A stretch of DNA of 64,000 bases, taken from NCBI GenBank assembly GCA_964568735.1, contig CAZMRF010000018.1, positions 5,144-69,143 on the forward strand, in the 5' to 3' direction. How positions within the stretch are numbered: the stretch's first letter is position 1; every line of letters starts with the position of its first letter. Made by a program: the position numbers and the translations under genes. The DNA comes from CAZMRF01 sp964568735 (GTDB taxonomy: Bacteria > Acidobacteriota > Polarisedimenticolia > JACPZX01). Below, piece after piece: positions 51,553 through 58,828 of this stretch. Below the pieces are notes generated by a model, which searched no databases, was not told the origin of the DNA, and saw only the letters and a list, made by a program, of their open reading frames with translations.

Positions 51553-51939
51553 TCAGCTCATCCGATCCGCAAGGACGGCCTTGACCGGTTCGCTCGCCTG
51601 GAAGACGCCGTGGACTCTCACCGATTCGATCACCTCGGCTGCCAGGTCGGCCGGAATGTCCTTCGCGAAGCTCAGCAGGCCGATCGAGGTGATCTTGACC
51701 CGCTTGCCCTTCGCTTTCAGCCGCTCCAGCGTTGCCCGGTCATACCGGAGCACGCCGACGACATAGGAGTGGCGGGCGACCGACTGCGCGACCTCGAAGT
51801 GGTGCTTCTCGACCTGCGATCGGACGGCCGACCGGATGAAGTCGCTGCGATTGGAGTAGAGCCCCTCCTCGACGAGGAGGTCGATCTTGCCGAGATCCAC
51901 GGCTCCCATATTGATCGTGAGTTTTTCGCTTTCTGGCAT
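51553..51939 (-). CDS. Ribbon-helix-helix (CopG-type) transcriptional regulator
   Basis: ATG 51939 has AAGGAG 6 nt upstream and gives 128 residues; the ATG at 51960 lies inside the operator. The RHH domain is KLTINMGAVDLGKIDLLVEEGLYSNRSDFIRSAVRSQVEKH. A C-terminal domain of about 80 residues (YVVGVLRYDRATLERLKAKGKRVKITSIGLLSFAKDIPADLAAEVIESVRVHGVFQAS) may sense a ligand or oligomerise. It probably represses itself and the IYD-like gene through the adjacent half-sites. Confidence 0.87.
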   Translation of the reverse strand: MPESEKLTINMGAVDLGKIDLLVEEGLYSNRSDFIRSAVRSQVEKHHFEVAQSVARHSYVVGVLRYDRATLERLKAKGKRVKITSIGLLSFAKDIPADLAAEVIESVRVHGVFQASEPVKAVLADRMS

Positions 51940-51951
51940 GACCTGCTCCTT

Positions 51952-51980
51952 ACCATCCATAAGGATGGTGCTTGGATGGT
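51952..51980. promoter_or_regulatory. Operator: three GGATGGT half-sites
   Basis: ACCATCC (51952-51958), ATAA, GGATGGT (51963-51969) form a perfect palindrome. A third copy, GGATGGT, sits at 51974-51980, exactly 11 bp (about one helix turn) from the second. The sites cover the predicted transcription start and leader, as expected for autorepression by an RHH protein. Confidence 0.75.
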
Positions 51981-51987
51981 AATGGCC

Positions 51988-52017
51988 AGCCTACCGGAGC
52001 CAGGCCTGCTCTGTCAA
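51988..52017 (-). promoter_or_regulatory. Promoter of the RHH / IYD-like operon
   Basis: On the minus strand: TTGACA (52012-52017), an 18-nt spacer, TAGGCT (51988-51993). The start would fall near 51981, inside the operator. The rest of the gap to 52149 shows nothing I can assign. Confidence 0.65.
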
Positions 52018-52149
52018 GCCCGGCACCCTCATCGGGGGGGGTATGCCAGGGAGTCCAGGGAGGAATGACGAGCGGCCCGAGCGAGGCGTGGAGGCCAGCC
52101 GACCCGGCTGCTGTGTGCGAAGAGTGGCCTGTCTACGATCGGGCGGATC

Positions 52150-53016
52150 TCAGCGGCGCCGGCTCTTCGCTCTCTTGCCGGCCGAGCCGGCGCGGCGGAT
52201 GACGGCGATGGCTTCGGGGCGCTTGATCCTGAGAACGAGCGACTCGTGAACCCTGTAGGGGTGGTTCTTGCTGACGGGGGGCATGTAGGAGAGGGTCAGG
52301 TCCTCGGTGACGGCGAGGTCGAAGTTCTGCTTGCCCGTCGAGACGATCACCGCCGCGCTCTCGGGGACCGACACGCTCATGAAGATGCCCGCGGGGATCA
52401 GGCGGCTGATGGGATCGATCTCGAGGAATGCGGCCCCCCGGTGCGCGCTCGAGAGCTGGTGGTAGGTGCCGGGCGAGACGACCAGGGCATAGGGCCCGTG
52501 GAAGTTGTTCTCCAGCAGGATGTCGATCGCGCGAGTGACGTCCTTGAAGGCGTTGCCCGCGAGATCCCAGTTGCTCATGGGCACGGCGTGGCTCCCCTTC
52601 ACGGTCAGGAGCCCCTCGAGCCCCAGCTCCTTGTTGCCGTTGAAGACGAGGTCGTCCTCGCTGTCCGCGCAGAAGTGGGCGGCGCGGATGGCGATCGTGG
52701 GATCCATGGGGATCCCATGCTCTCGCGCGTACTCGACGTCCCGGTAGGCATAGATGAAGTCCTTGAAGATCATCGGGACCGGGACGATGTCCTCCCTCTC
52801 AGGCTGCACGGAGTTGGGGTCCACGTCGCTGACCATCTGAAGCTCGCCGAAGCGGTCCCGGGCGAAGCGGCCCGTCTTGAGGTATTGCAGGCCAGGCTTG
52901 AGCGGCCCCCAGATGCTCAGGAAGCGGCGGCCCACGAGAGTCCTCGAGGCCTCCTCGACGACCTCTCTCTTGAGCTCGTCCCACTGCCAGTCGTGAAGCG
53001 GGTTCTCGAACGCCAT
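52150..53016 (-). CDS. Encapsulin shell protein (family 1, HK97 fold)
   Basis: The 288-residue protein matches family 1 encapsulins (Linocin_M18 type): LHDWQWDELKREVVEEASRTLVGRRFLSIWGP, IYAYRDVEYAREHGIPMDPTIAIRAAHFCADSEDDLVFNGNKELGLEGLL, YALVVSPGTYHQLSSAHRGAAFLEIDPISRLIPAG, and VIVSTGKQNFDLAVTEDLTLSYMPP. Sixty or more copies assemble into an icosahedral compartment that encloses cargo. GGAGG lies 6 nt before the ATG. The last 15 residues (GSAGKRAKSRRR) are a strongly basic tail not usual for the family. The cargo gene lies 19 nt upstream in the same operon. Confidence 0.93.
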   Translation of the reverse strand: MAFENPLHDWQWDELKREVVEEASRTLVGRRFLSIWGPLKPGLQYLKTGRFARDRFGELQMVSDVDPNSVQPEREDIVPVPMIFKDFIYAYRDVEYAREHGIPMDPTIAIRAAHFCADSEDDLVFNGNKELGLEGLLTVKGSHAVPMSNWDLAGNAFKDVTRAIDILLENNFHGPYALVVSPGTYHQLSSAHRGAAFLEIDPISRLIPAGIFMSVSVPESAAVIVSTGKQNFDLAVTEDLTLSYMPPVSKNHPYRVHESLVLRIKRPEAIAVIRRAGSAGKRAKSRRR

Positions 53017-53035
53017 CTGGGGTCCTCCGGGCCGG

Positions 53036-53599
53036 TCAGCGGCCGATGAGGCTGCCTACGGTGAGTGCGCGGCGCCCGCCGGGAAGGCTCGAGCCTGCTC
53101 CACCGGGTGCCGCCGCGGCCATGCCAGGTCTCGCAGTGGACTCTCTCGCCGCCGAAGAGACCTTCTCTTGGTCCCCGCCGCCGGCGATGTCTACCGGCCT
53201 CCTGACGGGCCTCCCCGCTGCTGCTCTTTCGAGGGCCCCTTGCCCGGCCGCAGGGCTCGCGGCCGCGGCGCCGTCGCGCTCGGCCTCAGCGGTCAGCTCG
53301 AGCTGCTCGTCGAGGAGGTGGCGCAGGAGCTTGCGGGAGAGAGACGGGGCAGACTCCGCCGAGGCCGCGACCTCCATGAACAGATCCAGGTGCTGGATGA
53401 CCTTGGGGATCGTGTCGCCGACGACTCCGCTCGCGCCCTGAACCGCGCGCAGCCCGTCGAGAGCCTCGCCGGCCTCCCTGCGGATCTCTTCTATCTCAGC
53501 CGAGGCCGGGCCGCCTGACTCGACCGTCGCCTCCAGGGCGCGGATTCCCTCGTTCAATCGACGGCTCGTCGCGAGGAGGATGTCGCGGGCGTTCTGCAT
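53036..53599 (-). CDS. Encapsulin cargo protein of unrecognised type
   Basis: The 187-residue protein ends RRALTVGSLIGR, matching the LTVGSLxxR cargo-loading peptide of family 1 encapsulins. Residues 1-109 are predicted helical (ARDILLATSRRLNEGIRALEATVES, SAEIEEIRREAGEALDGLRAV, DTIPKVIQHLDLFMEVAAS, SLSRKLLRHLLDEQLELTAEAE). Residues 110-177 are a Gly/Ala/Pro/Arg-rich flexible linker. I see no ferritin E-x-x-H pattern, hemerythrin His set, DyP heme motif or other known cargo signature. His70, Asp72, Glu76, His94, Asp97 and Glu98 could form a metal site, which is only a guess. It is the first gene of the operon. Confidence 0.8.
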   Translation of the reverse strand: MQNARDILLATSRRLNEGIRALEATVESGGPASAEIEEIRREAGEALDGLRAVQGASGVVGDTIPKVIQHLDLFMEVAASAESAPSLSRKLLRHLLDEQLELTAEAERDGAAAASPAAGQGALERAAAGRPVRRPVDIAGGGDQEKVSSAARESTARPGMAAAAPGGAGSSLPGGRRALTVGSLIGR

Positions 53600-53631
53600 G
53601 GGATAGGGACCGTGTCGGGAATGGAGCGGGT

Positions 53632-53661
53632 CTTATAACATGGCCCTTCGCCGGGCGTCAA
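53632..53661 (-). promoter_or_regulatory. Promoter of the encapsulin operon
   Basis: On the minus strand: TTGACG (53656-53661), an 18-nt spacer, TATAAG (53632-53637), five of six matches at each box. The leader would be about 26 nt and lacks a clear Shine-Dalgarno. Confidence 0.65.
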
Positions 53662-53701
53662 CGCGACACCCCGGAGCCTCTCAACTTCCCGTCTCCCATC
53701 C

Positions 53702-54835
53702 ATGCAGCAGCTCATCGGCAACCCACACGGCGCGGCCTGGCTCCAGGTGCCGGCCTCCCTGCTCCACATGATCCCGATGAATCTCTTCCTGGGTGGCGCG
53801 TTCCTCGCGGCCTTTCTGGGGCTCCGCGCCGGCCCAGATGCGGCGGCTCTCAGGAGCTGGCTACTCCGCGTGCTCCCTGCCGCCGGCCTCTGGACGCTCG
53901 TCACGGGCTTGCTGAGCTACTGGATCCTCGAGGGGATCACCGCGCCGAACGGCCGCGCCTTCACCGGAGGCGCCGGCACCGCCGTCGAGGCCGGGACGGC
54001 AAGAAGCGTGAGCAGCCACTACGGCGGCGTCTGGCCGGTCGTGGACCTGGCCCTGCTCATGGCCCTCGCCATCGGGGCGATCTTCCTTGGCCGCCGTGCA
54101 TCATCCTTGCTCCGCTCGATCACGCAGGGTGCCGCGGCGCTTCTCCTCGCCTGGGCGGCCTTCCTCTGCGCAGCCGCACAGAACTTGGACGAGAGGATCC
54201 ACCTCGGCACCGCAGCTTCCGATATCCAGACTCCCAACCTCGTCCTTCTTTCAGGAAAGCCCATCCCCATCGCCGCGCTGCTGAATCCCGCGAGCAGCCT
54301 GGTCCCCCGCCTCGCACATCTGCTCCTCGGAGCGGTGGCGGTGACGGGGATGATCCTCGCGCTGCACGGGCTCAGGCTCCGGAAGCGGGAGCCTCGCTAC
54401 GGGGAGTGGGTGATCAGGCAGGGCGCGCAGTGGTTCGCGACGCTCACGGGAGTCCAGCTCGCAGTCGGCACCTGGCTGCTCATCGCGCTGCCCCATCCCG
54501 TCCGCCACAGGTTCTTCGGCGGATCGCCAGGCGCGACCGCGGTCATCTTCACGGGGATCCTGCTCGCCATCGCCGTCATGATCGTCATGACGCACGCCGG
54601 CAGCGCCCCGAAGCCGGCCCCCCTCGTCACAGCAGGCGCTCCCATGCTCGTGGTGCTCCTGCTAGTGATGACCCTCATCCGCGAGCAGGCCCGCTACGGC
54701 TACCTCGCTGAAAGCTACGCCGCCTCGGTCCCCGCTCCTCACCTCTGGCAAGTAGTCATCTCAGCGACCCTTCTCGTGCTAGCACTCACGGGCTTCTCGA
54801 CATGGCTGTGGAAGCGCCTGGGTAAGGCTCGCTGA
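53702..54835 (+). CDS. Polytopic membrane protein of unknown function
   Basis: The 377-residue protein has about eight hydrophobic helices, for example SLLHMIPMNLFLGGAFLAAFLGL, LALLMALAIGAIFLG, LAHLLLGAVAVTGMILALHGL and GATAVIFTGILLAIAVMIVM. Several histidines sit in or next to helices (SLLHMIPMN, SSHYGGVW, RLAHLLLG, PHPVRHRFF), as in heme-binding membrane proteins, but I recognise no family. It diverges from the encapsulin operon across a 102-bp gap, so shared regulation is possible. Confidence 0.7.
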   Translation: MQQLIGNPHGAAWLQVPASLLHMIPMNLFLGGAFLAAFLGLRAGPDAAALRSWLLRVLPAAGLWTLVTGLLSYWILEGITAPNGRAFTGGAGTAVEAGTARSVSSHYGGVWPVVDLALLMALAIGAIFLGRRASSLLRSITQGAAALLLAWAAFLCAAAQNLDERIHLGTAASDIQTPNLVLLSGKPIPIAALLNPASSLVPRLAHLLLGAVAVTGMILALHGLRLRKREPRYGEWVIRQGAQWFATLTGVQLAVGTWLLIALPHPVRHRFFGGSPGATAVIFTGILLAIAVMIVMTHAGSAPKPAPLVTAGAPMLVVLLLVMTLIREQARYGYLAESYAASVPAPHLWQVVISATLLVLALTGFSTWLWKRLGKAR

Positions 54836-54850
54836 CGTTGTGCGTACCAC

Positions 54851-54966
54851 GCGGCGAGGCGAAGGGTCGCCCGGAGCGTACGTCTGGAGCCGGTCGAGTT
54901 GCCGCACCTGGTATCCATGTGCCTACGGCGAAAGTAGGAGCGCAGGGCGACCCTTCGCCTCGCCGC
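54851..54966. repeat. Palindromic intergenic repeat element, copy B
   Basis: A perfect 22-bp inverted repeat (54851-54872 and 54945-54966, starting GCGGCGAGGCGAAGGG) encloses about 72 bp. The inner parts GGAGCGTACGTCTGGAG and AGGAGCGCA match copy A at 4823-4929. The outer arm sequence differs from copy A, yet stays perfectly paired in both, which implies selection or gene conversion on the pairing. It fills the gap between convergent genes. Confidence 0.75.
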
Positions 54967-54978
54967 AAGGGAGCCGAC

Positions 54979-56550
54979 CTAGAGGTACTCCTCCGGGATC
55001 ATGTTGCCGCGGCTCAGGATCATCGCGGGATCGAAGGCGCGCTTCAGCGCCGCCATCTCGAGGAAGGCCTCAGGCCCGTACATGGCCGCGAGGTACTTCG
55101 CCTTGATCTTTCCCAGGCCGTGCTCCGCCGAGACGGTCCCGCCCATGGCCGTGATCTTCTCGACGAGCCGGCCGTAGGCTTCTCGGGCCCGGGCCGCCTC
55201 GCCGTCGTCGCGGGGCAGGATGTTGACGTGCAGGTGGTTGTTGCCGAGGTGGCCGAAGGAGAGCCAGGCAAGACCCGTCGGGTCGAGCGTCTCGCGGTAG
55301 GCGGCGAGCATCTGATCGAAGGCCGCGTCGGGAACGGCCATGTCGCCCGCGATCTTCCTCTGCCCGTGGCGCGAGAGCCACTCGTTGACACCAACGGGCA
55401 GCGCGTGGCGGAACTCCCTGAACTTCTTCCGGCCTTCGGGGCCCTCGGCGAACCAGGAGTCATCCGTCAGGGCCTTGTGCGACTCCGCAAGGGCGAGCCA
55501 GCGCTCCTGGATGGAGCCCTCCGTGGCCTGCCGAGTCTCCTGCTCGAACCAGATGGCCGCGCGCGCCCGCGGCGGGATGGACGCCTCGTGGCTCCTCATG
55601 AAGTCGAGCGAGGCGCCGTCGAAGGACTCCAGGAGGCGCGCGTCCACGGCCTCGGCGCCGCCGGCGGGGCCGCGCGCACCGGGGAGCGAAGGATCGGAGG
55701 CGGCCGGGCCTCCGAAGCCCCGCTCCGCGTAGCTGAGGCGCCGCGCCTCGGCGAGGAAGCCCCAGGCGTCGCTCTCCGACGTGAAGAAGACGACGCCCGC
55801 GAGGACTGACTCCGGCGCCGGCATCAGCGCCAGCTCGATCTCCGTCACGAGCCCCAGCGTCCCTTCGGATCCGATGAAGAGATCCACCAGGTCCATCCCG
55901 GGCTCGGCGTGATAGCCGCAGGCGTTCTTGACCTGGGGCATCCGGTAGGAGGGCAGGCTGGCGCGGATCTCCTTCCCCGTCGCAAGGGGAAGCGCGAAGG
56001 CTCCGCCGGCCGACGCACGATAGCGCCCGCGCGGGAGATCCAGCGCCTGACCGCCCGCGAGGAGCACGCGCAGCCTCCTGACGTGGCGCCGCGTAGGGCC
56101 ATACCTGAACGTGCGCCCTCCAGAGGCGTTCGTCGCGACGGTGCCCCCGATCCAGGCATTCGTCTCCGTGGGATCGGGGCCGTAGAAGAGACCTTGCGCT
56201 GCGGCGGCGCGCTCGAGATCGGCGAGAGAGGCTGCGGGACCCGTCACGGCCACGCCGCTCCCATCGGGCATGCGCCGGAGATCGCGGATACCCCCGAGCG
56301 CATCGGTCGCGAGGACGGCCCCGCCCAATGGAATCCTCGCGCCCGTCAGCCCGGTTCCCGCTCCCGACAGCGTGATCGGCTCGCGACGGGCGGTGCATTC
56401 GGCGAGAAGCTCCGCCGCCTCGGCCTCGTCGCCGGGGAGACAGACCCTCTCGGCACGCCCCCCCGCCATGAGGGAGGCATCTTCGAGCCAGGGGCGCATC
56501 GCATCGGCGTCAGTTCTGACGATCACCGGGGCATCATATAATGCGCGCAT
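54979..56550 (-). CDS. FAD-linked oxidase (GlcD / D-lactate dehydrogenase family)
   Basis: The 523-residue protein has an FAD_binding_4 domain (VCLPGDEAEAAELLAECTARREPITLSGAGTGLTGARIPLGG, PDPTETNAWIGGTVATNASGGRTFRYG, GSEGTLGLVTEIELALMP) and an FAD-oxidase C-terminal domain (WLSFGHLGNNHLHVNILPRDD, GGTVSAEHGLGKIKAKYLAAMYGPEAFLEMAALKRAFDPAMILSRGNM). Such enzymes oxidise glycolate, D-lactate or similar 2-hydroxyacids. It stands alone, with no GlcE/GlcF partner, so D-lactate dehydrogenase-type activity is the likelier reading. Confidence 0.9.
   Translation of the reverse strand: MRALYDAPVIVRTDADAMRPWLEDASLMAGGRAERVCLPGDEAEAAELLAECTARREPITLSGAGTGLTGARIPLGGAVLATDALGGIRDLRRMPDGSGVAVTGPAASLADLERAAAAQGLFYGPDPTETNAWIGGTVATNASGGRTFRYGPTRRHVRRLRVLLAGGQALDLPRGRYRASAGGAFALPLATGKEIRASLPSYRMPQVKNACGYHAEPGMDLVDLFIGSEGTLGLVTEIELALMPAPESVLAGVVFFTSESDAWGFLAEARRLSYAERGFGGPAASDPSLPGARGPAGGAEAVDARLLESFDGASLDFMRSHEASIPPRARAAIWFEQETRQATEGSIQERWLALAESHKALTDDSWFAEGPEGRKKFREFRHALPVGVNEWLSRHGQRKIAGDMAVPDAAFDQMLAAYRETLDPTGLAWLSFGHLGNNHLHVNILPRDDGEAARAREAYGRLVEKITAMGGTVSAEHGLGKIKAKYLAAMYGPEAFLEMAALKRAFDPAMILSRGNMIPEEYL
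56537..56550. promoter_or_regulatory. TATAAT and palindromic ATGCGCGCAT between divergent genes
   Basis: A perfect TATAAT (56537-56542) runs into ATGCGCGCAT (56541-56550), which supplies an ATG on each strand. If TATAAT is a real -10 for the ABC gene, its ATG 56541 cannot be the start and GTG 56565 (preceded by AGGGAG) would be. The -35 (TTCTGA at 56514) is weak. Confidence 0.4.
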
Positions 56551-56564
56551 TCACAGGGAGCCTC

Positions 56565-57530
56565 GTGGCGCGAGTCGATCACCAGCGAGAGGAAGGACCG
56601 GCCGTCGAGGTTCGAGACCTGCGCCACCGATTCGGCGAGCGCGAAGCCCTTCGGGGTATCACGCTCGAGGTCGCGCCCGGAGAGGTCTTCGCGCTGCTGG
56701 GCCCGAACGGCGGGGGCAAGACGACGCTCTTCCGTATCCTCGCCACGATCCTGCGCCCCACGTCGGGCGAGGCGCGGATCTTCGGCCATGACGTGCGGAC
56801 GGGGGCCGTCGAGGTGCGACGCCGCCTCGGCGTCGTCTTCCAGAGCCCGAGCCTCGACGCGCGCCTCACCTGCATGGAGAACCTTATCCACCACGGCCAT
56901 CTCCATGGCCTGCGCGGCCGGAGCCTGCGCGACAAGGGGCGCGCGGCGCTTGAGTCCTTCGGAGTCGCCCAACGCGCGGACGAAATGGTCTCGACTCTCT
57001 CAGGGGGGCTGGCACGCCGGGTGGAGCTGGCGAAGGCGCTCCTGCACGAGCCGGATCTCCTCCTTCTCGACGAGCCCAGCACGGGGCTCGACCCAGCGGC
57101 CCGCCTCGACTTCATGAAGCTCCTCCAGGGGATGCGCCAGTCGCGCGGGGTGACGGTCATCCTCACGACGCACTTCCTCGAAGAGGCCGAGCGGGCCGAC
57201 CGCGTGGCCATCCTCGATGAGGGAAGCCTCGTCGCCACGGGCAGCCCCGACGCGCTGCGCTCGCGGATCGGGGGCGACGTGGTCACGCTGCGCACCGGCT
57301 CGCCGGCCGCTCTGAGCGCCCGCGTAAAGGAGCGCTTCGGCCTCGACTCCGTCGTGATGAACGGGACGGTTCGGGTGGAGGCGCCGCGCGGCCACGAGTT
57401 CGTCCGCGACGTCGTCGAGGCCTTCCCCGAGGTCATCCGCTCGGCCACCTTCGGTCATCCGAACCTGGAGGACGTCTTTGTTCACCTGACGGGCCACAGG
57501 CTCGACGGCACAGCGGAGCCGCCCCGATGA
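56565..57530 (+). CDS. ABC transporter ATP-binding protein (ABC-2/DrrA type)
   Basis: GTG 56565 gives 321 residues; ATG 56541 adds eight. Walker A is LLGPNGGGKTTLFRIL (Gly in place of the usual Ala), the signature is STLSGGLARRVELAKAL, and Walker B is LLLLDEPSTGLDP, with H-loop VILTTHFLEEAERAD. The C-terminal 80 residues form the DrrA-like regulatory extension. It powers export with the permease that follows, overlapping by 4 bases. The substrate is unknown. Confidence 0.93.
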   Translation: MARVDHQREEGPAVEVRDLRHRFGEREALRGITLEVAPGEVFALLGPNGGGKTTLFRILATILRPTSGEARIFGHDVRTGAVEVRRRLGVVFQSPSLDARLTCMENLIHHGHLHGLRGRSLRDKGRAALESFGVAQRADEMVSTLSGGLARRVELAKALLHEPDLLLLDEPSTGLDPAARLDFMKLLQGMRQSRGVTVILTTHFLEEAERADRVAILDEGSLVATGSPDALRSRIGGDVVTLRTGSPAALSARVKERFGLDSVVMNGTVRVEAPRGHEFVRDVVEAFPEVIRSATFGHPNLEDVFVHLTGHRLDGTAEPPR

Positions 57531-58306
57531 TCCTGCTGCCCATCTACAGCCTCGCATGGCGGGAGGTCGTCCGCTTCGTGCGTCAGCGGAGCCGCATGCT
57601 GGGCTCGCTCGGGCAGGGGATCCTCCTCTGGGTCCTCATCGGCGGGGGCTTCCAGGCCTCCTTCCGCCCGGCCGGCGCCCCCGAGGGGATGGGCTACGTG
57701 GAGTACTTCTTCCCCGGCGTCATCGCGCTGGTCGTTCTCTTCACGGCCGTCTTCGCGACGATCTCCGTCGTCGAGGATCGCCACTCGGGCTTCCTCCAGG
57801 GAGTGCTCGTCTCCCCGGTGCCGCGCTGGGCGGTCGTGATGGGCCAGGCCGCGGGGAGCACGATCCTGGCCGTCGGGCAGGCCGCTCTCCTCCTGCCCCT
57901 CGCGCCCTTCGTGGGGATCCCCCTCGGGGTCACCTCTCTTCTGGCGACGCTCGCCGTGATGACGCTCCTGGCCTTCACCGTCTCGGGCCTCGGCCTCGTC
58001 ATCGCATGGCGCCTGACCTCGACACAGGGCTTCCACGCCATCATGAACCTGATCCTCTTCCCGATCTGGTGGCTCTCCGGCGCGCTCTTCCCCCAGGAGG
58101 GGCTTCCCGGATGGCTGGGATGGATCGTCAGGCTGAACCCACTGACGTACGGCATCGCCGCGCTACGCCGCGCGCTCTATCTCGCAGAGCCCGCTGCCGT
58201 GGCGACCCTCGCCCCCTTCGGCATCTCGGTCGCAATCACCGCCGCCTTCTGTGCCCTCACCCTCGCCTTCGCCGTCCAGGCCGCCGCCACCAGCCGCCTG
58301 CGCTGA
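57527..58306 (+). CDS. ABC-2 type transporter permease
   Basis: The 259-residue protein starts MILLPIYSLAWREVVRFVRQRSRMLGSLGQGILLWVLIGGGF. It has six hydrophobic segments, including YFFPGVIALVVLFTAVFATISVVEDRHSGFLQGVLVSPVPRWAVVMGQAAG and the family segment NLILFPIWWLSGALFPQEGLPGWLGWIVRLNPLTYGIAALRRALY. It pairs with the preceding ATPase. This ABC pair lies next to the cytochrome oxidase operon, so a role in heme or copper export is conceivable but unproven. Confidence 0.93.
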   Translation: MILLPIYSLAWREVVRFVRQRSRMLGSLGQGILLWVLIGGGFQASFRPAGAPEGMGYVEYFFPGVIALVVLFTAVFATISVVEDRHSGFLQGVLVSPVPRWAVVMGQAAGSTILAVGQAALLLPLAPFVGIPLGVTSLLATLAVMTLLAFTVSGLGLVIAWRLTSTQGFHAIMNLILFPIWWLSGALFPQEGLPGWLGWIVRLNPLTYGIAALRRALYLAEPAAVATLAPFGISVAITAAFCALTLAFAVQAAATSRLR

Positions 58307-58315
58307 GAGTGAGGG

Positions 58316-58738
58316 TCATGAGTAGAGGTGGTAGAGCATCCCGTAGACGATGAGGCCTGTCACGGAGACGTAGATCCAGAGCGGCCAGGTCCAGCGGGCG
58401 ATCTTCCGGTGGCGCTCGATGTCGCCCTTCACGGCACGGCGCACCGTCACGATGGCGAGGGGCACGATCACCGCCGCGAGGACAACGTGCGTGAAGAGGA
58501 TGACGTAGTAGACAGGCCGCACGATGCCCGTGCCCATGAAAGGACGCGAGCCTGCCTGCACGTGGTAGGTCACGTACGAGATCAGGAAGACGACCGAAGT
58601 CGTCAGCGCCCCCAGCATGCAGGCCCTGTGCGCCTCCACCTTCTTGTTCTTGATGAACGCGTAGCCCGACACCAGGAAAACGAAGCACACCGCATTGAGC
58701 GCCCCGTTGAGATGTGGAAGAAAGGCTACCGCGTCCAT
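58316..58738 (-). CDS. DUF420 membrane protein of the cytochrome oxidase operon
   Basis: Start ATG 58738 (140 residues) gives the usual N-terminus DAVAFLPHLNGALNAVCFVFLVSGYAFI; the frame extends 18 codons upstream. Four helices follow, with conserved His in LPHLN, EAHRACMLGALTTSVVFLISYVTYH, ILFTHVVLAAVIVPLAIVTV and the RHRKIARWTWPLWIYVSVTGLIVYGMLYHLY end. DUF420 proteins are found in caa3-oxidase operons and may aid heme-copper assembly. It ends the operon. Confidence 0.9.
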   Translation of the reverse strand: MDAVAFLPHLNGALNAVCFVFLVSGYAFIKNKKVEAHRACMLGALTTSVVFLISYVTYHVQAGSRPFMGTGIVRPVYYVILFTHVVLAAVIVPLAIVTVRRAVKGDIERHRKIARWTWPLWIYVSVTGLIVYGMLYHLYS

Positions 58739-58828
58739 GAAGTCCGCACGCTGCGAGTCTTCAAAGCCCGACCGTCGACCGAGTGCCACCATGCGCGACG
58801 AGGGGTGGACAACGCAAGCTGGCGCGGC

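Noticed and set aside
53036..53599. Cargo as a hemerythrin or ferritin-like protein.
   Set aside because: Only two histidines are present in the helical domain and no HxxxE/HxxxH or ExxH pairs are seen.
54851..54966. Insertion sequence ends or a phage attachment site.
   Set aside because: No transposase or integrase is adjacent and no target duplication is visible; it is better described as a small palindromic repeat.
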